DNA of 64,000 nucleotides from Bin55 sp009840545 (GTDB lineage: Bacteria > Pseudomonadota > Gammaproteobacteria > Pseudomonadales > Azotimanducaceae): positions 434,001-498,000 of the forward strand of contig OZ242357.1 in assembly GCA_965208815.1 (NCBI GenBank). Reading direction: 5' to 3'. Positions within the stretch are counted from its first letter, which is position 1. Each line of letters begins with the position of its first letter. The position numbers were made by a program, and so were the translations under genes. The notes under the pieces were generated by a model that saw nothing but the letters and a program-made list of their open reading frames with translations, was not told the DNA's origin and made no database searches. Below, piece by piece: positions 1 through 9,057 of the stretch.

Positions 1-1554
1 CAAGAGCAATTGTGGCGTAACTTTTCTACCTTTCAGTCCCAGCCCACGGGACGGGGAGCTCTTGCTCTCGACTTGATTGTTCGTTTATTGACAACTTCTG
101 TGGTCACCGGAACGAGCGAACCCCTAATGTGGTCCCATCGGCCTGATTTCACCGCACTCAACGTCAACAGTCAACGATTGACTGAGCGATTAGAGAATCG
201 CAATATGCTGCTCGTTTCAAATTTCAACAACGACCTGCTTGCATACTTTGTGGAACAAATCTATGAGACACAACATGCCGGTTGGGAGGCATTGTCACTT
301 CCATTGGTTGAATTGGGAACTCATCGTGACCCCCATTCAGATTGGAAACTTCTGAACGTCAAGGGACTATTCATTGCAACAATGCTCAGCAGAGCACTTG
401 GAATGGAGGACACAGGTAGGTTTCTGAGTGCGCTACGAACAAAATTCATTGGCGGAACATATTCCATTGAAGACATCAATGATCTTGCTGTGGAGCTTGA
501 ATTGCCTGTGTTGAAATGTCTGGAGGATTGGATCACCGATTCCGGCCTTCCTGGGTTCGTTGTTGACGAGTTTGAGGTGATTGAAGGAACTGACGACGAG
601 GGAACACCTAATTTTGTTACGAATATTGTGGTTCGCAACAACGAGCTAGTTCCAGGCGTCGTGACCGCAAGACTTCAGCAAACTTGGAGTCAGGGTCAAT
701 ACTGGATGTTATTCCCCACTACTATCTCGGAGTCAATGTACGTTGATGCAAATTCCAGCGTCCGCTTGGTTCTCGAGTCACCTACCAGACCCGAATACCT
801 TCAGATTCAGCCTTTTCTATCCCACAACCGCTACACCTGGGACGTTCAATTGCCGGAACCTATCTCTGAGGAAAACACTGCCGACCGAGACTCTCGATCT
901 CAACCGTCAGATGGGAGCTTTCAAGAGTTCGCCTATCAAGTGGTAGTCGACGACTTGGACCGAGATTTCAATGTGGAGAACGAATCTGCAAATCCTGCAG
1001 GATTTCGTTTTGTCAACCTATTTCGATCCGGGTCCAAGAACCAACATGCCATGGACGAAGGTATCCCCAGATATGACGTTCATGCTGATGCTCCACAAAT
1101 TTGGTCGCGAACGGATTTTTCGGGTGCGCATGGCCGCTATCGTCGGACCTCTGTTGTTGCGGTTAAGACAGAGGAGGAAAATTGGGCAAGATTTGAAGCT
1201 GATCTTGAGGTTCCCGGGTCATGGAGACTCCAGTATCACCTGCCAGTGGAACCTAGATTTGGGGAGAGCCAAGAGAACATGTACACGATGTACACAATCG
1301 GCAATATTGCTAGCGCTCAGCCCTTTGGCAGGCAAGGCACCTATAAGCTACGAGTGGTCCAAGAGGGCAACGAGGAACCAATTTCTTTCGATGCATCCCT
1401 TGGAACGATGGGCTGGAACGACATTGGAACTTTCAATTTATCGAAGGGAATTGTCGGTGTTGAAGTTTCCAGTGCATCGGATGGCTCTTTTGTTTACGCC
1501 GATGCGGTTCGATGGCTATTACGGGATTCGGTCGAAATTCTACAGAATCCATAG
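1..1554 (+). CDS. C-terminal part of M1-peptidase-like protein with golvesin-type domain (5' end outside window)
   Basis: The reading frame is open from the first base (first codons Gln-Glu-Gln), so the start lies upstream. About the first 190 residues are a helical region like the C-terminal part of M1 aminopeptidase folds, ending in a block (WITDSGLPGFV) that aligns with WLTKSTLPGFV in the minus-strand gene at 2885-6328. A beta-rich region follows, and a golvesin/xanthan-lyase-type sugar-binding-like domain occupies roughly nt 1120-1530, ending YADAVRW (YADAIRW in the paralogue). The two genes are clearly paralogues arranged tail to tail around the nuclease gene. The paralogue carries N-terminal membrane segments and an ABC-2-like permease part; whether this copy does is not visible. 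No catalytic peptidase motif is present in the visible part. The product is probably extracytoplasmic; its function is unknown. Confidence 0.75.
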   Translation, partial: QEQLWRNFSTFQSQPTGRGALALDLIVRLLTTSVVTGTSEPLMWSHRPDFTALNVNSQRLTERLENRNMLLVSNFNNDLLAYFVEQIYETQHAGWEALSLPLVELGTHRDPHSDWKLLNVKGLFIATMLSRALGMEDTGRFLSALRTKFIGGTYSIEDINDLAVELELPVLKCLEDWITDSGLPGFVVDEFEVIEGTDDEGTPNFVTNIVVRNNELVPGVVTARLQQTWSQGQYWMLFPTTISESMYVDANSSVRLVLESPTRPEYLQIQPFLSHNRYTWDVQLPEPISEENTADRDSRSQPSDGSFQEFAYQVVVDDLDRDFNVENESANPAGFRFVNLFRSGSKNQHAMDEGIPRYDVHADAPQIWSRTDFSGAHGRYRRTSVVAVKTEEENWARFEADLEVPGSWRLQYHLPVEPRFGESQENMYTMYTIGNIASAQPFGRQGTYKLRVVQEGNEEPISFDASLGTMGWNDIGTFNLSKGIVGVEVSSASDGSFVYADAVRWLLRDSVEILQNP

Positions 1555-1631
1555 CGTTTCAACGGAGCAGATTCACACTCTTGCAGTAATGTATTGTTAA
1601 GGTTTCCTATTCGGAGAGGAGGACTACCACT

Positions 1632-2501
1632 GTGCAGTTTCGTTTAATTGGACTGATTCTTGTACTGCTATTTTCTCTTTGGGCTAACGGCAAGGAGTTT
1701 CGAATTGCGGCATGGAATCTAGAGCACCTGAATGCCAACGAAAAGGAAGGATGTCTCATTCGAACTCAAGAGGATTACGACATCATCTCTGAGTCGATTG
1801 AAGACTTAAAGTACGACATAGTGGCAATACAAGAGGTCAAGGACGTCGCGGCTGCACGTCGAGTTTTTTCCGAGAAAGACTGGAATATTGAGCTCTCAAA
1901 GAGACCACCAATGAAAGCGACACGCGAGTGTTGGGGATTGCCGGGTCAGTATCTCCAGCATCTTGCCACTGGTTTTGCAATTCGCAAGGGAATTTCATAC
2001 GAAAGAAACCCAGACTATGAAGCTGTCGGTCTTGACGATGATTTTCAGCGATGGGGAACGGACATTACTGTCTTGGAAGGGAACAAGGTGAGACTTCTTT
2101 CGGTACATCTGAGGACAGGTTGCTGGGGGCCAGCACAAGATGAGGACGAATCGAGAGATACAACTTGTGACACACTACGCTCTCAGATACACGCGCTCGT
2201 TGGTTGGCGAGATGAGAGGCAAGAGGAAGAGATGGGCTTTGCAATTTTGGGTGACTTCAATAGAAACTTGGACGTTCCCGATGATTGGGCTTGGTCCATC
2301 TTGGGTAGTGGGTCCAATCCACTGCATTTATTGACTGGTGGAATTAAAGCGAAGTGTGACGAGAGGTACCCACGATTAATCGATCACATTGCTGTGGACA
2401 AAGCTGCACTCCAGCTTGTAGTAGAGGGAAGCACCAAGGAAGGACCGAGAGTGGCCGAACACCCGGATCACTGTGCCGTCTATACGACTGTTCAGCTTTA
2501 G
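1632..2501 (+). CDS. Secreted endonuclease/exonuclease/phosphatase (EEP) family protein
   Basis: A 289-residue protein with an N-terminal Sec signal peptide (hydrophobic residues 5-20, cleavage near ANG-KE). EEP-fold motifs occur in order: AAWNLEHLN, IQEVKD (metal-binding Glu), LGDFNRN (Asp/Asn pair), IDHI and the C-terminal HPDHC (Asp-His). These are the hallmarks of Mg-dependent DNase I-like nucleases and phosphodiesterases. Four or more Cys residues suggest disulfides in the periplasm or outside the cell. The GTG start at 1632 is supported by a strong purine-rich ribosome binding site (GGAGAGGAGG) ending about 8 nt upstream. The gene lies 77 nt after the truncated M1-like gene and may be co-transcribed with it. 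Whether it cleaves nucleic acid, lipid or inositol phosphate cannot be told from sequence. Confidence 0.85.
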   Translation: MQFRLIGLILVLLFSLWANGKEFRIAAWNLEHLNANEKEGCLIRTQEDYDIISESIEDLKYDIVAIQEVKDVAAARRVFSEKDWNIELSKRPPMKATRECWGLPGQYLQHLATGFAIRKGISYERNPDYEAVGLDDDFQRWGTDITVLEGNKVRLLSVHLRTGCWGPAQDEDESRDTTCDTLRSQIHALVGWRDERQEEEMGFAILGDFNRNLDVPDDWAWSILGSGSNPLHLLTGGIKAKCDERYPRLIDHIAVDKAALQLVVEGSTKEGPRVAEHPDHCAVYTTVQL

Positions 2502-2884
2502 CAAGTTTCGATCTTCGCAACCCAAACCGATTCGACTCAGTGTCGATTGCAAGTCAGAATTAGCACATTCAACTGATTAACCTGTAAATCACGGGTATAT
2601 AAACAGTATTTCCTTGTATGTCAATGCCTCGAGAATGAATGAGCCCCTTTCAAGTTACACATCAGTCCCTTCACTTGAACCATTAATCTGTATTCAGCAG
2701 AGAGAGATCACACTTCATAGTTCAAACTGATTTCCTAGAGATCCGATCTGATTGCGTCGATAGCTTAGTCGACTTGATGCAATCGTCCCATTAAATTCAA
2801 ACCTGACTTGAAGAGATTTCGTCACATGTCTTCTCAATTTAGTGTTTCGCTCTAACACTCTTCAGTATCTTGAAATCCCCTCTA
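2502..2884. other. Convergent intergenic region, no gene seen
   Basis: The region between the end of the plus-strand EEP gene and the end of the minus-strand permease/M1-like gene. It is AT-rich with stops in all frames. The only structure noticed is an imperfect hairpin at 2750-2784 (arms GATTGC/GCAATC and GTCGA/TCGAC, separated by a 5-nt bulge on one side and an 8-nt loop). It could serve as a bidirectional terminator for the convergent genes, but it has no clear U-tract. Confidence 0.5.
2750..2784. terminator. Imperfect hairpin between convergent genes
   Basis: Outer arms GATTGC (2750-2755) and GCAATC (2779-2784) pair, as do inner arms GTCGA (2756-2760) and TCGAC (2769-2773). The loop is 8 nt and there is a one-sided bulge TTGAT. 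It sits between two convergent genes, where a shared terminator is expected. There is no run of T on either side, so an intrinsic terminator is only a weak suggestion. Confidence 0.3.
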
Positions 2885-5800
2885 TCACTTACCTTCGTTC
2901 GCTTGGGTCCAGCGGATCGCATCCGCATAGAGAGTCGAACGATATGAAGCTCCCATTACTTCAACAGTTGTACTTCCTTCGGTAAGCTCAAATTCACCAA
3001 CGGAGATCCATCCAAAGCTGTTGTATGTGGGGTCAAAAAGTACATCCCAAGACTCTGTCCCATTGGAAATTCGCAGTTCAATGTCGAAGATTGGCCCTAG
3101 GTGACAATTTGGAACGTGGTAGTCGAGTTTCCATCTATCGGATTCTGGAATGTTTGCAGAGAAGCGAGCACTGTGCAGATTGGTTCGATTGCGTACTGTC
3201 GCAACGGCGGTAGTTCGTCTATGTACTCCATAGGCATTCTCTTCCGCCAAACGCATCCACCATCCTAGTTTTGGCTGGTACAACGAATCCATATCCTGAT
3301 GACCAAAGAAATGCTCAATCTCGGGGTTCAGTGACCTGAACCAACCCATTGGTCCGCTGGTCAACGTACGCGTTGCTTCAATCTTTGGTTGCTGTATCGT
3401 GAATCCCGGATCGAGATCGTCAACCACAATACCCCGACTTTGGATTTCCCAGCCGCTGTCTTCGACATACATTGAAGGTGATTGCGACGATTGCCCTCCA
3501 ATATTCGATAAGTCCACGCGAACTTCTACACTGTCGCGATTTAGAGATAGGCCGCTATACAGACGAAAGCTGTACTCATTTTGGTCTAGAGGTGGATTGG
3601 TCAGAAGAATATTGATGCGTCTCACACTGTCTGGCCCGATGCGAACGGGTTGATCGTGGCCGGAAGTTCGATGCCACGGTATGACAATACCTGAAACGGA
3701 TTCTGTATTTCGGATGTCCATTGTTATTTGTAGCCGAGGATAACCTTCGTCGTCGTCAGAAACTCGGACAACCTTGGCTGCTGACGTGACAAAACCGGGC
3801 AGCGTTGACTTGGTTAGCCACTCGGTCAAGAATGGATGTGTTTCGATGCCGTGTTCTTCTGCGGCAGCAATGAGGTCCTCATAACGGTAAGTGCGTCCAG
3901 CGAACCTTTTGCGTACTGCCATTAGCCATGCCAGAATCTTTTCATACTCGCGACCGTGGTACTCCATTAGAGCTTCGGCAATCTTCCTGCTCTTCAATAG
4001 TGCGACTTCCAGATCGGTTTGGTGTCCAAGGCCGGAGGGAATAGTGTCAAGAGGTGTTTCTGCTAAGTGCTCCCAAACGTCATTTCTAGTAGCGAAACGA
4101 TGCTCAAGAGACAATATCACGTATCGACCAAACCAGTTAGGACTGTGCTCGTCACCCAAGTCGCCAGTTACGGAAGCACTCAACATCATTAACGGGACAA
4201 GCCGGATCGTTGAATAAGGTGAGAACGAAAAATTCCAGCCGTGAGGGGGTGTATTCCAAAGCAAGTTGAGAACGATCAAGTCCAAGACTTCAGCGTACTC
4301 TCCACGGGCTGCTGTAAAGTGTGTCCAATAGTGCGCAGATAAGTTTCTCAAAGCTTTGTCCGTCCCCAGACCAAGCCCAAAGAAAGCTTGAAGATTTTCG
4401 AATCTGTCGCTTGGCTGTTCATTCTTTTGTGGTTCGAGAGCGATGTTTGCGACTGGAAAGGTACGTTCCTTAACCAGAACTACACCTGGTAGTACGTTGA
4501 GCGCATCCATTCGCCATCCGCCGCCTACGGTGCGAAGACGGTTGGGCACCTCCACAAAGGCCAGTGAAGGTTGCGCTAACTTCATCCCGAGTTTGGCGGC
4601 TAGATTGAACGAATTCTCGACGCTATTCTCTAATTCGTTCATGACTTCAGGAGATAAGTTCAGATTTTCGGCATGTCGTGTGTGTATGTGTGCAGCGAGC
4701 GAGATACCTGCCAGTGTGGCCGTTACAGTTTCAAATTCTGATGCGAACAAGCCCAACTCAGGAATTGGTTGCTCGACCTTCACTAGGTATTTGTTAACTC
4801 CTTCGTTGCCAATCTTGGAGGTTCCGGGTCCAACCAATTGCCAATGAGCGTTGGAGAGCTCGACCACCATGTTGACGCTAAAGAAGTCAGGAACAGGTCG
4901 ATCGCCGAACTCTGATGCGTATCGTCGGGTATTTGGATACCAGTGAACACCGGGCATCAGAGCGACATAGTTTTTGTCGTAAATCGAACCATCTCTCCCG
5001 AATGCGTGTGTCACTTGAATTGGCAATGCTGGATCAGCAAGGTAGTCAAGTGGCGCGTCGATGTATGCGAAACGTGGATTGGGCTTGCCTGCTGCAACGA
5101 TCCGCATCGTATGAACACCACTTAAGTCAAGCAGAGTTGTGCTCTGAACTTCTAGGATTCCGTTTCTAAACTCAAACTCTGAAGGCGACCCGTTTAGCTC
5201 GAGCATCGAAACGCTCATTGCCGGGTTGAACACCAAGGAAAGCGTAGATGTCGGATCCTCGTTGTTCAGCGAGAAAGCAACGTCCAAGTCTAGATGCAGA
5301 CGATCTTTGGGATTAATTAATAGTGTTCCCTGTATCTCGCGAATGTCGACGTTGTCGCTCCAAGAATAGTTCTCATGAGCATGTTTCCACGTTTCAACTT
5401 GTGAGTTTCGAAGCAGTACTTGTGTAGTTGCAGTCACAATTGCCAACAACCCAACCACGCATGATCCAATGACGACGCTTGGATGCCACATCGAAAAATA
5501 GTCCCGACGTTGATATAACCATGCAGCTGTTCCAATAATGGCGGCAGCTAACGCTACGGCTCCCATTCGCATTGCTAAACTGGCAACCGACGGCATTTCG
5601 GGAACTATGTCTGATACCAAGAGTGTGTCGTTCGAAGAGGCAGAGACTAACTCCAACAGCGAGTAGGGTGTACCCGCGACCCCATGGTTCCACGCGAGCA
5701 GCAGCACGAGGGAAATCGAAACAACAAGCACTCGGAATCGCAGAACGATGCTGAGCAAGACAACCAGCGAACACCACAGAAGCAGTGATGTTGGGATATC

Positions 5801-6328
5801 CACAATGAGGAGATTGAACAGCGAGTGAAGCTGGAAAGCACTTCCAATCCCTAAGCCACTAATTTGTGCAAGTAGTCCGAATCCTTGCATTACCAGCAGG
5901 TTTGCAGCCGCTATCAACCAGACTAAACCCGCGGCCCCAAGTACCCTTCCAAGCAGAAACTCAACATTCCTGACAGGTCTTGAATGCAACGCATCCGTGA
6001 TTTGATTTCGAGCGTTGAGATGATCAATATCAAACACCAGAAACAGTGCACCCATGAAGAACAGAAGGAAAAACGTAGGGTCTATGTTTCCCAGCAGATA
6101 GAAAGGCGAGAACGCAACGGCACTTGAGACCTCTCTGGCGACACGTATCTCCATGAGGCATGACAGTATGTAGCTAGCCAAGCAACAAAATGTGAGACCG
6201 ATCGCCACTAGCTTGAAGCGCATCGAATGAATGATGGTCTTGCTCTCGAAACGCCAAACGCATATGGTGTTGCGGATCGGCCGAGACAGTCCCGCTACAG
6301 AGTCAATGGTTGAGTTTGTCGTACTCAC
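2885..6328 (-). CDS. ABC-2-like permease fused to an inactive M1-peptidase-like domain and C-terminal golvesin-type domain
   Basis: 1147 residues. The first ~320 contain about six hydrophobic segments resembling an ABC-2 type permease (with an amphipathic RPVRNVEFLLGR segment after the second helix). A long extracytoplasmic part follows, related to M1 aminopeptidases. Where M1 enzymes carry HExxH followed by a Trp-rich stretch, this protein has NLSAHYW at about residue 665: the first His and the catalytic Glu are missing, and no downstream NEGFA-type motif is seen, so peptidase activity is unlikely. The C-terminus (about 1030-1145) is a golvesin/xanthan-lyase-like beta domain ending YADAIRW. 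The C-terminal third is paralogous to the plus-strand protein ending at 1554. No ABC ATPase lies directly beside it; the nearest is at 13.8 kb. Function is unknown; a structural or binding role at the cell surface is inferred. Confidence 0.75.
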   Translation of the reverse strand: MSTTNSTIDSVAGLSRPIRNTICVWRFESKTIIHSMRFKLVAIGLTFCCLASYILSCLMEIRVAREVSSAVAFSPFYLLGNIDPTFFLLFFMGALFLVFDIDHLNARNQITDALHSRPVRNVEFLLGRVLGAAGLVWLIAAANLLVMQGFGLLAQISGLGIGSAFQLHSLFNLLIVDIPTSLLLWCSLVVLLSIVLRFRVLVVSISLVLLLAWNHGVAGTPYSLLELVSASSNDTLLVSDIVPEMPSVASLAMRMGAVALAAAIIGTAAWLYQRRDYFSMWHPSVVIGSCVVGLLAIVTATTQVLLRNSQVETWKHAHENYSWSDNVDIREIQGTLLINPKDRLHLDLDVAFSLNNEDPTSTLSLVFNPAMSVSMLELNGSPSEFEFRNGILEVQSTTLLDLSGVHTMRIVAAGKPNPRFAYIDAPLDYLADPALPIQVTHAFGRDGSIYDKNYVALMPGVHWYPNTRRYASEFGDRPVPDFFSVNMVVELSNAHWQLVGPGTSKIGNEGVNKYLVKVEQPIPELGLFASEFETVTATLAGISLAAHIHTRHAENLNLSPEVMNELENSVENSFNLAAKLGMKLAQPSLAFVEVPNRLRTVGGGWRMDALNVLPGVVLVKERTFPVANIALEPQKNEQPSDRFENLQAFFGLGLGTDKALRNLSAHYWTHFTAARGEYAEVLDLIVLNLLWNTPPHGWNFSFSPYSTIRLVPLMMLSASVTGDLGDEHSPNWFGRYVILSLEHRFATRNDVWEHLAETPLDTIPSGLGHQTDLEVALLKSRKIAEALMEYHGREYEKILAWLMAVRKRFAGRTYRYEDLIAAAEEHGIETHPFLTEWLTKSTLPGFVTSAAKVVRVSDDDEGYPRLQITMDIRNTESVSGIVIPWHRTSGHDQPVRIGPDSVRRINILLTNPPLDQNEYSFRLYSGLSLNRDSVEVRVDLSNIGGQSSQSPSMYVEDSGWEIQSRGIVVDDLDPGFTIQQPKIEATRTLTSGPMGWFRSLNPEIEHFFGHQDMDSLYQPKLGWWMRLAEENAYGVHRRTTAVATVRNRTNLHSARFSANIPESDRWKLDYHVPNCHLGPIFDIELRISNGTESWDVLFDPTYNSFGWISVGEFELTEGSTTVEVMGASYRSTLYADAIRWTQANEGK

Positions 6329-6918
6329 TTGGAACCCATCGAAGTGATCAATGAGGTACGGCTCTTCGTCCTGTTGTTAGAAATTGATGCAACACCCAAG
6401 GACTGAATCGTAACCCTTTCGCTTTATCCCTCTTCTCTCTACGTGTGGTCTAGTAGCAAGTGGAGAGTACTCGATTAGAGTGGACTGAAGTGCGATCCCA
6501 AAATCTTACTAGCAACGAGTTTTGGTGGGATAGATTCGAGATGCCCTTCCTTTCACAAAGAGATGACTCCGAACGAAAATGAGCAATGTTCATGAGCGGG
6601 TCTTGGGAGAGCAAACTTCAATTACCTGACGGGTCAAATTGTGCACTCGTGCACTAGAGTTGACGATTGCTCCAATGACATTTGACCAGATGCAACTCCA
6701 CAGACAGCCAAGTCGTCAGCGTGCAACTTAATTGCAGAGTGATTGACGACGCAAATCAGCTTACGCCAGTTCGCCCTGGGAAACCGAGCTCCTATTTTTG
6801 CAAATTAGAATGTTCGCCCGAAAACTCAGTTGGCCACTTGTGGCAGGTTCCCTGACGATGTTTCAACGATTAGAATTGACCTATCGCTTGAGACTGATAA
6901 TGAGCTGGAGGGCTAATC
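6329..6918. other. Long divergent intergenic region
   Basis: About 590 nt between the divergent permease/M1-like gene and the lemA operon. Short open frames occur but none has convincing coding character. The hexamer GTGCAC (itself palindromic) occurs twice 2 nt apart at 6641-6646 and 6649-6654, and could be a regulator-binding site. A TTGACC (6876-6881) and a GATAAT (6896-6901) lie just upstream of lemA, but their spacing is short. I see no RNA gene. Confidence 0.4.
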
Positions 6919-7521
6919 TTGTCATTGAACGCGTCGACTTTCTCAAAGAGTTTCTTGATTCTCGTGGGTTGTGTCGTCCTAGTTTCGGGCTGTGGAATTA
7001 ACAAGATCCCCACGTTAGATGAAGAGGTAAAGGCTTCTTGGGGGCAAGTAGAGAATCAGTACCAACGCCGTGCCGACCTAGTTCCCAATCTCGTCAATAC
7101 CGTCAAAGGATATGCAGCCCACGAAACGGAAACGTTGCAAGCAGTAACAGAAGCTCGAGCCAATGTAGGAAAACTAGAGATCACTTCCGATTCCATTTCA
7201 AATCCCGCCATGCTGCAACAATTCGAGAAAGCGCAAAGTGCACTTAGTAGTGCGCTTTCACGATTGATGGTTGTTGTCGAACGATATCCGGACCTAAAGG
7301 CAAATCAGAACTTCCTTGAACTCCAAGCCCAATTAGAGGGTACGGAAAATCGAATTTCCGTTGCACGTCGGGACTATATCGAGTCTGTCAAAGCGTTCAA
7401 TACGCACATCCGAACATTTCCCGGGAAGATATGGCATTCGATGTTCTTCAGTGACTTAGCTCTGAAGGAGACATTCGAAGCGACAGAGGGAGCTGAGGAG
7501 GCTCCCACAGTGGAGTTTTGA
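6919..7521 (+). CDS. lemA: LemA family lipoprotein
   Basis: 200 residues, of typical LemA length. The N-terminus is a lipoprotein signal (hydrophobic LILVGCVVLVSGC with Cys of lipobox LVSGC near residue 24). The LemA core follows: DEEVKASWGQVENQYQRRADLVPNLVNTVKGYA, split by me into its recognizable parts WGQVENQYQRRADLVPNLV and NTVKGYAAHE, then long helices and the family C-terminal segment FNTHIRTFPG. LemA proteins form helical bundles at the envelope; their biochemical role is unsettled. The TTG start at 6919 is chosen because GGAGGG lies 6 nt upstream and it gives an intact lipoprotein signal. The stop overlaps the start of the next gene by 4 nt (TTGA), indicating translational coupling in a lemA-TPM-TPM operon, an arrangement common in bacteria. 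Confidence 0.92.
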   Translation: MSLNASTFSKSFLILVGCVVLVSGCGINKIPTLDEEVKASWGQVENQYQRRADLVPNLVNTVKGYAAHETETLQAVTEARANVGKLEITSDSISNPAMLQQFEKAQSALSSALSRLMVVVERYPDLKANQNFLELQAQLEGTENRISVARRDYIESVKAFNTHIRTFPGKIWHSMFFSDLALKETFEATEGAEEAPTVEF

Positions 7522-8288
7522 AGGTCCGCAACACGCTTGGTGCTCTAGCAGCACTTTTGCTAGCGACGCTACAGTTTGACGTAACGTCAGCTGAATTTCC
7601 CGCACTAACCGGTCAAGTTGTCGACGAGGCAAACATTTTGTCGGCTAGCGTGGAGAAAGAAATCTCTACCGTATTGGCTTCCCACGAGGTGGAAACCTCA
7701 AATCAAGTAGTTGTGGCAACCGTTCAATCTCTTGATGGCAGAGACATTGCAGAGTATGGCGTAGAACTTGGGCGACGATGGCAGATTGGTCAGGAAGGTA
7801 GAGATAACGGCGTAATTCTCCTAATAGCACCAAACGAGCGCAAAGTGCGGATAGAAGTTGGCTATGGATTGGAGGGTGCACTTCCGGACGCGATAGCCGC
7901 CAACATTGTCCATCGAGTCATACTGCCTCGCTTTAGAGAAGGCAATTACAAGTCGGGGATTCGAGAAGGGGTCTCAGCAATTCTGGATGCTATCAAGGGA
8001 GAGTACGAACCTCGGACAACAGTCAGAAAGCGAAGTCGGGGACACTTTGGCTACTTTGTTCTGTTTCCGTTGTTTCTTATTTTCTTTCCAACCATGTTGT
8101 TTCGCATGTTTCGACGAGGCAGGCGGGGAACTGGCGGATTGGGTACCGCACTTCTCATGGGTGGACTGATGGCTAGCCAAGTTCATCACAGTGGCGGAGC
8201 AGCGGGAGGCTTTAGCGGTGGTGGCATCGGTGGCTTCACCGGTGGCGGAGGAAGTTTCGGCGGCGGAGGTGCGTCAGGTGGTTGGTAG
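7518..8288 (+). CDS. TPM domain (YgcG-type) membrane protein with Gly-rich tail
   Basis: 256 residues. A Sec signal peptide (residues 1-25) is followed by a TPM domain (about 28-160), recognizable from LTGQVVDEANILS, GRRWQIGQEGRDNGVILLIAP and VRIEVGYGLEGALPD. A membrane segment lies near 175-195 (FGYFVLFPLFLIFFP). The extreme C-terminus is Gly/Ser-rich with repeated GGG units, ending in GGASGGW, as in YgcG/TPM proteins. The TTG start overlaps the lemA stop, with GGAG just upstream. Members have been linked to photosystem II repair in chloroplasts and to envelope stress in bacteria, but the general role is uncertain. It is the middle gene of the lemA operon. Confidence 0.9.
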   Translation: MKVRNTLGALAALLLATLQFDVTSAEFPALTGQVVDEANILSASVEKEISTVLASHEVETSNQVVVATVQSLDGRDIAEYGVELGRRWQIGQEGRDNGVILLIAPNERKVRIEVGYGLEGALPDAIAANIVHRVILPRFREGNYKSGIREGVSAILDAIKGEYEPRTTVRKRSRGHFGYFVLFPLFLIFFPTMLFRMFRRGRRGTGGLGTALLMGGLMASQVHHSGGAAGGFSGGGIGGFTGGGGSFGGGGASGGW

Positions 8289-8325
8289 TCAATTTCCGGA
8301 CTGGTTTAGGACTGTGAGGTAGTTA

Positions 8326-8946
8326 GTGAGTCTGCTGACACAAGAGGATCAAGCGAAGGTTGCTCAGGCAGTCAAAGATGTCGAGAGTCGAACCAATGCG
8401 GAATTGGTGACAGTGCTTTGCGCAAGAAGCGACGAATATCGCTATATCCCTGTACTCTGGGCTTGCCTGGTCGCATTGCTAATTCCTTCAGCACTCTACT
8501 TCTTTACATTGCCTATCGAATGGACGGTATGGGGTCAGCTGTCTGTGTTCATAGTTCTTGCATTAGCACTTCAGCTTTCAATTGTTCGTGTTCGCCTGAT
8601 ACCGAAAAGCGTTCGATACTGGCGCGCTTCAAACATGGCTCGACGCCAGTTCCTGGAGCAGGGACTTCACCGTACAGATCTCCAAACAGGCGTGCTCATT
8701 TTCGTCAGTGAAGACGAACACTACGTTGAGATACTTGTCGATGATGGAATAAGTTCCAAGATTCCCGACACGGAGTGGCAGGAAATAGTGCAAGAGTTCG
8801 TGGATCACGTGAAATCCCGAAATACGCTGCAAGGTTTTCTTCAATGTCTGTCGAGAGTAGGAGATGACTTAGAGGTCGCCGTTCCGAAGACTCCTGACAA
8901 CAAGAACGAACTCGATGATCGATTGATTCTCATTGGTTACGATTAA
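8326..8946 (+). CDS. Second TPM domain membrane protein
   Basis: 206 residues. It begins SLLTQEDQAKVAQAVKDVE, and the TPM core is interrupted by two membrane segments (about 42-60 and 68-88). The second half (GVLIFVSEDEHYVEILVDDGI) is the conserved TPM beta-strand block. This is the usual third member of lemA-TPM-TPM operons, shorter than the first and without a signal peptide or Gly-rich tail. The GTG start at 8326 has a GTGAGGTAG purine stretch upstream. It lies 37 nt after the preceding TPM gene and is surely co-transcribed. Confidence 0.87.
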   Translation: MSLLTQEDQAKVAQAVKDVESRTNAELVTVLCARSDEYRYIPVLWACLVALLIPSALYFFTLPIEWTVWGQLSVFIVLALALQLSIVRVRLIPKSVRYWRASNMARRQFLEQGLHRTDLQTGVLIFVSEDEHYVEILVDDGISSKIPDTEWQEIVQEFVDHVKSRNTLQGFLQCLSRVGDDLEVAVPKTPDNKNELDDRLILIGYD

Positions 8947-9057
8947 ACATTCACTACGTTTAGACCAATCAGACGGGATCAGGGATTGTCTTCAATGGGA
9001 AGCTTTGACAGTTCTGAAGTGAGTTCGTTTAGACCTTAGTTCACGAGTACAACGAGA

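Noticed and set aside
5394..5847. Minus-strand small frames rich in Cys and Arg inside the permease region
   Set aside because: Out-of-frame shadows of the transmembrane coding sequence.
6876..6901. Promoter TTGACC / GATAAT for lemA
   Set aside because: Spacing of 14 nt and a start codon only 17 nt after the -10 make a functional promoter here doubtful.
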